Shown: positions 57,087-64,000 of the stretch, piece after piece | Layout of the letters: each line of letters opens with the position of its first letter | Position numbering within the stretch: position 1 is the stretch's first letter | Source: Echria macrotheca | Taxonomy: Eukaryota; Ascomycota; Sordariomycetes; Sordariales; Schizotheciaceae | Reading direction: 5' to 3' | NCBI GenBank assembly: GCA_030411725.1 | Contig: MU839840.1 | Span: forward strand, 496,001 to 560,000 | DNA: 64,000 nt | Position numbers and translations under genes: made by a program | The notes under the pieces: generated by a model | Seen by the model: only the letters and a program-made list of their open reading frames with translations | Told to the model about the DNA's origin: nothing | The model's database searches: none

Positions 57087-57820
57087 CGGACACTATCTGC
57101 GTCGAGGAGAGACGGGTGCGCTGTGCTCGGCTTAGCAGTCGTGATTGGCGCGGCTCTTGGGGACAAGAGTTTGGGGGTTGAGTTGGCCGGCACCGTTGGC
57201 GGTAGTTGTGTTTCTGGTCTCGAAACAATTCACCGTATGTGACATAGTAGTGTGTTTGCGTGAATCCATGTAGTCTTGCGTCTTCACTTACTTGTAGAGT
57301 GGGTGAATGCATACAGACGACGAGACGGAGGATTCCGGGTCTTGGCCTCTGTCCCTCTGTCGAAGCAGTGTTGGATCCACATCAACACCATTCTCTTTGG
57401 GGTGAGATCACAAAACTTTCAATGCTGCATAGAGCTTTTGCGTTATTCCACATTCGGAAAATAGATAATTTCTTCTACTACCCACTTAATCCGGTGCTTC
57501 TTGTCCGCGGCGCTGTTGACGGCTGCCAAGCATCTTTGACACATTCCGAAAGTTGCCGCGTTTGCTCCGACATCGCAGCGCAGCCTTCACATCTTATCTT
57601 CTCTGGAGGGGCAGCTGAGGCGCCTTCGTCAGCGCACGTGCCTGTCACCAGCTGCGGAGTGACAGCGGGCCGGCCCCAAAATTGGGGGAAAGCTGATCAG
57701 TCACCGTCACACCGGCATCTGCTCTGGCACTCTGTTCTAGGGCCGAACCCACCGGGCACCCCGTGTCTGCCTCCCGACGGTTTACGGCGACGGGATGGCG
57801 AGCCTTGGCGTTCCGGAGCC

Positions 57821-59281
57821 ATGATGGACTACCACGCGATCCATGGCCACGACGTCTCGAGCTTTGACCTGCCCTCGACGCGTAAGACATTTTCTTTCCC
57901 ACCGAGAAAGCAGGAGCCGAGCTGACCGCGGCAGACCGCCTCCCTACCGTCTCAGCCGCACAGGCGCTGCAGGACCTCGAGGCGGGCAGGAGCACCTCCG
58001 TCCCGACGGGCCTTGAAGCCTTGGACTGCGCGCTGCGGTCGGGCCTCGACGACACGGCCAGCGGCGGCGGCATCCAGAAGGGCCATGTGACCGAGATTTG
58101 GGGTCCGCCCGGGGTTGGGAAGTCGACTTTTGGGTATGTCACAAGTCTCGGCATATCTTTCCCAGCTGACCTCTCTCCCACCAGCATGCAAATCGCTGCC
58201 CGTTGTCTCAACCAGGGCGAGGGCGTTGTCTGGGTTGGTTGGTCTTTTTTCCCACTCTGGTTCCACCGGCACCTCTCACCAGGTCGGCAGATAACTTCCA
58301 CCCCGTGTCCATCCCGAGGCTGCGGGCTATCGTCGGCTCGGCTACCAGCACTGCGTCGCTGGACCAGGTCGAGGGCTTCGTCCATTACACGTGCCCGAAC
58401 CTACCTCACTTCATAGCCCTGCTGTGCCGGCCCACGACGGCGTGCATTCCCCAGGGCACCTCGCTTGTTGTCATCGACTCGCTCTCGGCTCTCGTCAACT
58501 ACACATTCCCTAAGCCGCCGGACGGGCGAGGAAACAACAACACCAAGGGGGGCAAGGGTGTGTTGCTACGTACCCCCCGGTACTCGTGAGCCTTGGAAAC
58601 TAACAGACGTCCAGACACGGCATTGCCACCACGGAGACCTCAGGTGCTTCAGCACATCATCGGCGCCCTTCAAAAGCTGGCAGCGACAAGGGATATCGCC
58701 GTTGTCCTTCTCACACAGTCTGGTACCAAAGTCCAGATTGACCACGGTGCAACTCTAGTCCCCTCTGTTAATGCCACGGTTTGGGACCAGGGGATATCAA
58801 CCAGACTGGTCTTGTTTCGCGACTGGCCCTCGGAAGGAGAGTCACGCGGTCTTCACCTTGTAGGGGTCCAAAAGAAGAATGGGACACCGACCGCTTGGCC
58901 CACGGATAACTTAAGCGCCTACAGGATTGACGCGGTATGTCCTGTGATGGGTACGGGTGACTGTTGCTGACAACCTCACAGCGGGGTCTAGTGTCTGTGG
59001 ATTACGATGACACCACTCAAAATTCCCGGGTACTGTCGACGCCGGCACTAAAGAGGAAGCTGGGTGAAACGGATTTTGAGATTGCAGACAGCGAAGACGA
59101 AGACTACGGTTGGCAGGATGGCGATGAAGACACGCTTCCACCAATGCCGTCGCAGTGGCAGGGAAGCGAGGACATTCTTTTGCGGCCCGAACTGGGGAGC
59201 GATGAAGCTGCCGAGGATGACGATCAGGATGCCTCGGAGCAGGACCAGGGAGAGCAGTTCCAGGATGCAGACAGTGGTTAA
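57821..59281 (+). CDS. RAD55: Rad51 paralogue Rad55
   Basis: Recombination mediator; with Rad57 it helps Rad51 load and persist on single-stranded DNA. Exons 57821-57881, 57935-58133, 58185-58237, 58291-58557, 58615-58934 and 58982-59281 encode 399 aa, close to yeast Rad55 (406). N-terminal MMDYHAIHGHDVSSFDLPS precedes the RecA core. Walker A GPPGVGKS (Lys83) follows VTEIW, matching the Rad55 pattern EIFGPPGIGK; FGMQIAARC and VVWVDNFHPVSIPRLR come from joins across introns 2 and 3. Walker B is SLVVIDSLS (Asp167) and LFRDW is also shared with yeast Rad55. The last 80 residues are strongly acidic (Asp/Glu/Gln-rich). The frame stays open upstream of 57821 but is not protein-like. Other Rad51 paralogues fit less well. 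Confidence 0.9.
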
Positions 59282-62200
59282 GCCATGGGAAGATGGGTAG
59301 TGGTTCGTGGTTTGTTGGTAGCGGAGCCTTTTGGCAACACGGCCGAAACTTCGCGTCGTTCGAGAGCCATCGGTTCCCCCACGCCGCGCCCCCCGTTTGA
59401 CGACCAATACCGGGCCGCTTTCCTGGGGACCTGGGGTAAGTAGATTCCCCACAGTCGACAGTTTATCTACCGTCCTCAATTGCCTGTTTGACGACAACGA
59501 TAAAACGACAATCTGGCCATCTGCCGGCCCGCGATGCGATGCCACTGCCTGCCGCGTCTGCAACTCGCAGTCGATTACGACGCGAATCCGCATTGGATGT
59601 GCATCTATGCTGGAGTGTTTTCGCGGGATGGATTCTGGGAAAGCGATTGGAGGCTTTGACCCTTTTGGTCTCTGTCTCTGTTCTGCCAGCCGCGCGGTTT
59701 TTGGGGTGTGGGAGATAGCGGTCAAGTTACATTCCAGAACAGGCGCGTTAAGCGGGTTTGGAGAGACGGGAACCGGTGTGTTAAAGGGACGAACAGTTAA
59801 TAATCCTGTGCGGCGTGGGAATGCAACGGTGATATTCTGTATGTGTGAATGTGTGGATTGGAAAGCTTGTTACGAGGGATATACGAAGGAGGTAAAGAGG
59901 TATTGGACATGGACATGGACATGTTTTATCCACCATCGACCCCGGAGATTTTCACGGAGTATTCGATGTGTTTTTTTTCTCCTTCCCACGGGAGAGCCAT
60001 CTATGGTTCAATACTCCGCGTAGCTTGTAGTATTTATTCCTTTTTGTGTACCGGGGTGGGATTTGAAGAGGTATGTGGTGTAGATACGTAGGTCCATCCG
60101 GCCGACCGACCGGTCGGCTGCCCGTCCGTCCGTGCCGATGATGGGGGCTGCGCCGATGGGCTGCAGGTTTATGAAACAAGCAAGGGCTCTGAGGGCTCCA
60201 GACCGGTCGACGTCACGTCTGTTGGATGGAACGGTGACATTCGGGTTTTGTTTTTCTGTTTTCTGCGGGTGGGTTTTGCGGGAGGAAGTGAGAAGTGGGT
60301 GGTGGTGGTGGTCTTTTTCGTGATTTTGACCAACCTGTCTGCCTGCATGCCTGCAATTAATCTATGGTTTGTGAGGTATGAGGTTTGTACTACTCGCTTC
60401 GAGGTTGGTTGGTATTTGGTTGGCAGGTCTCTTTGTGGGGGGAGGAGGTCTAGATCGTACATCGTTGATCTGTAGATACCGTAGACCGATTTAATGGTAG
60501 ACATTCTGGATATGGGGATGTATAAGGCATATACTAGATCAAAGCGAGGGGAGGGGGGGAGGGGCGTGGTGTCTAGTTTTGTTTGATTGGGTATGTGTGT
60601 GTGTGAGTGTCTCGACCTCTCGGACACAACTTCTGCTTCGGAGATTTAGATCTATTTTCTACCTATGTTTCAGTGGTTGGTTGGATCCGAGTGAAATCTT
60701 GATGGGGGATGATGTATATTTTCTCCGAAGCTCATTCTTTTGTTAAAAATTTGGCATGAGACCATGAGGGGTTAAGATGTGAGATACCCCGGAGTATACC
60801 CCGGAGTGATGGTGAGAAGTGTTTCATGACGGGAGGATGCGATCTCGATCTAACCTAGGTACCTTACCTTCGGGTGTCTCCCCCTGGCTGGAAGTTTATA
60901 TCCGCAAGCGACGCTGTGATTTTACTTCTAAAGGGTAATTAATGCTTTGAGCACTTTTCTTCCTTTCTAGATACCAGTTCATCGACATAGTTGAATGTAT
61001 TATGTATATGGAGGAGGGGATGAGGATGGAAGACGAGGGAGGGGTTCATGTTCGTTACGTCGTGGTGCATGGCTTCTGGGTGATGATGTGCTCCCGGATA
61101 TGCAGGGTTGTGGTTCCCCGGATGGTAGGTGAGGGGGGAGGAATAACCGTGGTAGGTGAGGGGAAGGAAGGTTGTGTGGTTGTGTGTTTCGGGGTGCTTT
61201 GATCGCGATATGCAGTTTTTATTTTGGAGAGGTTGGTTGATGTCTGTGTGCTTTTGAGTGGGAGGGGTGTGTTTGGTCTGTGTGTTTTCTGTACATTTGG
61301 CTACCGTTGCTTGTATGGCATTTTGTTTTGCTCTTATTTTCTGTGGTGCCATTGCGGCCATAATGGAGCCTTGGTGTAGATGACGAAAAAAAGCAACTGT
61401 CAGGCAGTGTGCACCTTCAACCCATCAAATGGACCGTATACATCGCATCGAACCATCGAGCTTTCTCCCCCGCAATCGAACCACTCATTCATGATCTGTC
61501 GTAATAAATGGTGGGGCAAGGGGGGATGTGGGGAGGCGGCACTCAATGAGAGAGAACCGGCCATGTTTCATCCCGACCTTGTTTACGTAGTGTATATGCT
61601 GTTGGTTGGATATGTATGGCTCCAAGATGTTTGTTCAGATGGGATCTTCATAACTGGGTCCTGTTCCATGTAGATGTTTGCACGGTTTGTTGGTGGTCTC
61701 GAATAGGCATGTAGATAGTTGGGTTAGTGACTTGAATGGAAAGATAGAGTTTTCGATGCAAGGGGAAGGCTGGTGCGGCGCAGTTCGACGTGGTGTGTTC
61801 ATCTACCGGGTTTTCCGGAGTGTGGCTTCCCAAAGTGTGGAGTAGAGTGGCCTGCAACATCGGATACAGTGCCGGTGAGCTGTTGGTTGCCTCCAGGCGG
61901 AAACTAAGAGAGACACCTGGAGGTAGTTGAGTAAGTGTTTGCAGTTTTCTGCTTGTGATGAAGTCAGGGTTCTGGCAGCTCCTCAGGTTGAGTCTACTGG
62001 AACTATTGTAGGAGTAACGTTCGGGGGTAATCTCAAAACTCAGATGTCCCCATCTGTGGAACGGCGGAGAATGATAGAAGATCCTAGGGGAAACGAAGAG
62101 CTGGTGACGTTGCCAAGATCTCGCGATAACCTCATACGAACTTCACACAAATACACAAGATATGTGTTGTAACGGTAACTCTTGACAGGAATCCATATGA

Positions 62201-62355
62201 TACAAGCCAGATAAACAACAGGTTATCACCGGGCCAGCGCCGCTTCGAGTGGTTTCACCCCCAGTAGATACAATCAAACCAATAAATGCTTGAACCTGCT
62301 ATGATACATCCCGGTTATGATACACAAAGAGACTTGGCGCTGCCGTGTGTCATCC
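59282..62355. other. Convergent 3.1 kb spacer, RAD55 / Lam-type gene
   Basis: Tail-to-tail region with G- and T-rich plus strand and many TGG/GGA-type simple tracts. Holds a perfect 12 bp palindrome CCGACCGGTCGG at 60106-60117 and a short run of GTCC units after it. No gene recognised. Confidence 0.5.
60106..60117. repeat. 12 bp perfect palindrome
   Basis: CCGACCGGTCGG, immediately preceded by another CCGA and followed by GTCC repeats. It may bind a dimeric factor or be simple-sequence drift. Confidence 0.5.
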
Positions 62356-64000
62356 CTATTTTCTCTCCTCCCTCTCCACCACGGACTTGAGCACCCGCAA
62401 ATGTTCCTCAGTCACCCGGATAGCTTCCTTGATCTCGCGCTCGTCCATCTTCTCCTCCCGTAGCTTTTCCTCCACCGTCCTCGGATCGACCGGCCCCTTC
62501 CTCCTCGTTTGCGGTGGGTCTGCCCCGAGTCGATCGAGTCCCGCCCTCTCCTCAATCCACTCCCACAGGTCGCTCTCCTCGGCCCTCCACATCTCCTCGT
62601 ATGCCGCCAGTCGTTGCGGATACCCTGCATACCCCAGTTCGCGGGAGAATGGGGCTGCCACCTGCCGGTTGGACCCGAATCCGAACCATGTCGCCACAAG
62701 CAAGCCTACCAGCAACCCATAGACAACATTCCCAGTAAGTATCGGCTTGATCGTATTGACGAGTGGGCTGAGGAAAGGCTCGAGCGGCTCAAACAGACCC
62801 CAGTCGCTCTTAGCTGACGCCTTGGAGAGACCTTCGATATCGCTCGTCGCTGTGGACGTCATTGCGGATTTACCCTTCCGGAGACGCTTCTTGCCCTTTG
62901 CTGCCGCACCATTGAGTACTCCTTGCTTGGGCCGAGACGACATGGAGGCTTTGAGGCTGGCAAATAAATCCTTGCAGTATTGCATCTGACCGTCATTTGC
63001 GCCTCGCTCGATTGCACCCTTGATCCAGCTCTTGCCAGACCATTCAAGGGTGCAGTTAGCTTGCACTCGAGTCGTATTGTTTTCAGCCCAGGTAAGACAG
63101 TATCTGGTCTTGACGACAAAAACATTACCGTTGGGAACATCAGGAGTCTGTGTGCTGCAGAGAACATTAACCGACTTCTCTAGGTCCAGATTCTCCAGCT
63201 GCTCCGTCACAATGCACTTGGTCTGTTTTGGCCCGAGCGGGTTGTAAAGGGGTTTGATGTAGGAAAGCGTCCGGGTCTTAACCTCGTCTGTCAGGCCGCT
63301 TTTATCTTCCATCTGAATATCGGTGCACTTTTGTTCTGTCGAGAGCCACTTCGCCATCCACGCAGCCGAGGCCGGCCCGAACATGGTGTTGTAGACCTTG
63401 CCCAGCGGTGCTGCAATAATATCGTCTCCGATGACCTTTTCGTAGTGTAAAGCCGCGTCGCCGCAGTCTGTCGGGGAGTGGGCACTGGGGCCTGGAAAAT
63501 CGACAGTGGTGCCGGCTGGCGTGCTGTCATCCTGCTTCTCGACAGGGGGTGCCGTCGCCCCTGACGGTTTGCGGGGGACGGCTTTCTCCGTGGGACCGTC
63601 CGCCGGTGGCGCCTCCGTAGCTTGTGTGGCGTCATGGCCCTCGTCTCCGTCTTCGTCCTCGTCGTAGACATCGTCGCCGTCTTCGGTCTCGTCGTCGGAG
63701 GCCGAGATGCTCTGGCTGCCAGCAACGGATACGGTAATGGACTCGGTTTCAATCTTCTCTGTTCTGTCTCCCCCGGGTTCTTCGAGACGGACGCCATTAA
63801 GTGAGCTCTGTAGGTGGGGGTGACCGAGTTTCCAGATCTTGATAATCAGGTCGTATGTCGTATCGCGGCTTGTGAAGGAGGCGAAGATGTGCTTCGCGTG
63901 AAGGGTAGAGATCTCTAGGCCGTTCTTGAAGACCAACGCCGTGCTCCGCTTTTCGACCGCAACGATCTCGTCAAAGCTCATGACCAAGGTGGTGACCCAG
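62356..64000 (-). CDS. GRAM-VASt sterol-transfer protein, Lam/Ltc family (5' end outside window)
   Basis: C-terminal 547 codons of a StART-like lipid-transfer protein that moves sterol between ER and plasma membrane at contact sites (yeast Lam/Ltc/Ysp family). The frame is open to the window edge, so the start and N-terminus lie beyond 64000. The first visible residues (WVTTLVMSFDEIVAVEKRSTALVF...ISTLHAKHIFASF) are the second half of a GRAM domain. An acidic, disordered linker follows, then the VASt domain from about FGPASAAWMAKWL through KTRTLSYIKPLYNPLGPKQTKC and TRVQANCTLEWSGKSWIKGAIERG. Near the C-terminus NVVYGLLVGLLVATWFGFG is a single transmembrane helix that would anchor it in the ER, with a charged helical tail (REEKMDEREIKEAIRVTEEH). 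No intron is seen in this part. Confidence 0.94.
   Translation of the reverse strand, partial: WVTTLVMSFDEIVAVEKRSTALVFKNGLEISTLHAKHIFASFTSRDTTYDLIIKIWKLGHPHLQSSLNGVRLEEPGGDRTEKIETESITVSVAGSQSISASDDETEDGDDVYDEDEDGDEGHDATQATEAPPADGPTEKAVPRKPSGATAPPVEKQDDSTPAGTTVDFPGPSAHSPTDCGDAALHYEKVIGDDIIAAPLGKVYNTMFGPASAAWMAKWLSTEQKCTDIQMEDKSGLTDEVKTRTLSYIKPLYNPLGPKQTKCIVTEQLENLDLEKSVNVLCSTQTPDVPNGNVFVVKTRYCLTWAENNTTRVQANCTLEWSGKSWIKGAIERGANDGQMQYCKDLFASLKASMSSRPKQGVLNGAAAKGKKRLRKGKSAMTSTATSDIEGLSKASAKSDWGLFEPLEPFLSPLVNTIKPILTGNVVYGLLVGLLVATWFGFGSNRQVAAPFSRELGYAGYPQRLAAYEEMWRAEESDLWEWIEERAGLDRLGADPPQTRRKGPVDPRTVEEKLREEKMDEREIKEAIRVTEEHLRVLKSVVEREERK

Larger units (their letters stand above)
52096..57820. 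other. 5.7 kb divergent spacer, creA / RAD55
   Basis: Upstream DNA of both genes, unusually long for this window. It holds SYGGRG sites near creA, an upstream reading frame overlapping the creA start, and a TATA-like cluster with a 38-codon ORF at 56864-57086. Remaining open frames (for example 55124-55783 minus, 219 codons) have no recognisable domain. No RNA gene seen. Confidence 0.5.

Noticed and set aside
57260..57820. Long N-terminal extension of Rad55
   Set aside because: The frame is open upstream, but the sequence looks like leader DNA and the conserved start MMDYHAIHG gives a normal Rad55 length.
1..64000. CRISPR arrays, integrase or intact transposons
   Set aside because: No spaced direct repeats of suitable length and no transposase, integrase or reverse-transcriptase motifs in any frame I read; the organism is eukaryotic.

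Overview
The window is nuclear DNA from a filamentous ascomycete, most likely a Sordariomycete. The reasons are short GT-AG introns (mostly 45-90 bp) with CTAAC/CTGAC-type branch points, one gene per promoter on either strand, G/C-ending codons, and a fungal gene set that includes creA, a fungal MscL homologue, a GH76 wall mannanase and a Rad55 recombination mediator. The lineage is inferred from protein flavour only.

Layout. 0.5-6 kb: a secreted GDSL acetylesterase-like enzyme (-) stands back to back with histidinol-phosphate aminotransferase (+), which has a canonical general-control (Gcn4/CPC1) site 122 bp before its ATG; a secreted GH76 mannanase (-) follows tail to tail. 7-10 kb: two related small secreted proteins diverge from a shared 1.2 kb region; the first has a reading-frame problem at its second intron. 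10-16 kb: three minus-strand genes, namely an MscL-type channel with a cysteine tail, a nitronate monooxygenase ending in a peroxisomal signal, and a bifunctional HPPK-DHPS folate enzyme with a mitochondrial-like leader. 17-31 kb: four plus-strand genes, namely an SSXT/Snf11-like SWI/SNF subunit, a TBC Rab-GAP, a reticulon and a membrane-anchored PDI-like protein. 32-38 kb: a GNAT acetyltransferase (-) and a phospholipase D with two HKD motifs (+). 50.8-52.1 kb: the carbon catabolite repressor CreA (-). 57.8-59.3 kb: RAD55 (+). 62.4-64 kb: the C-terminal part of a GRAM-VASt (Lam/Ltc-type) sterol-transfer protein (-), cut by the window edge.

Most of these are unlinked housekeeping functions, and I see no biosynthetic cluster. 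Three genes share ER or membrane themes (reticulon, PDI-like, Lam), but this is probably coincidence. The strongest unexplained structure is the 12.9 kb between the 3' ends of the phospholipase D and creA genes, where neither neighbour needs a promoter and I can find no protein or RNA gene. A further 5.7 kb lies upstream of creA. Exon structures were read by eye and kept where the joined frame restored a conserved protein; exact starts and splice sites are not confirmed by transcript data. I found no tRNA, rRNA, CRISPR or intact transposon.
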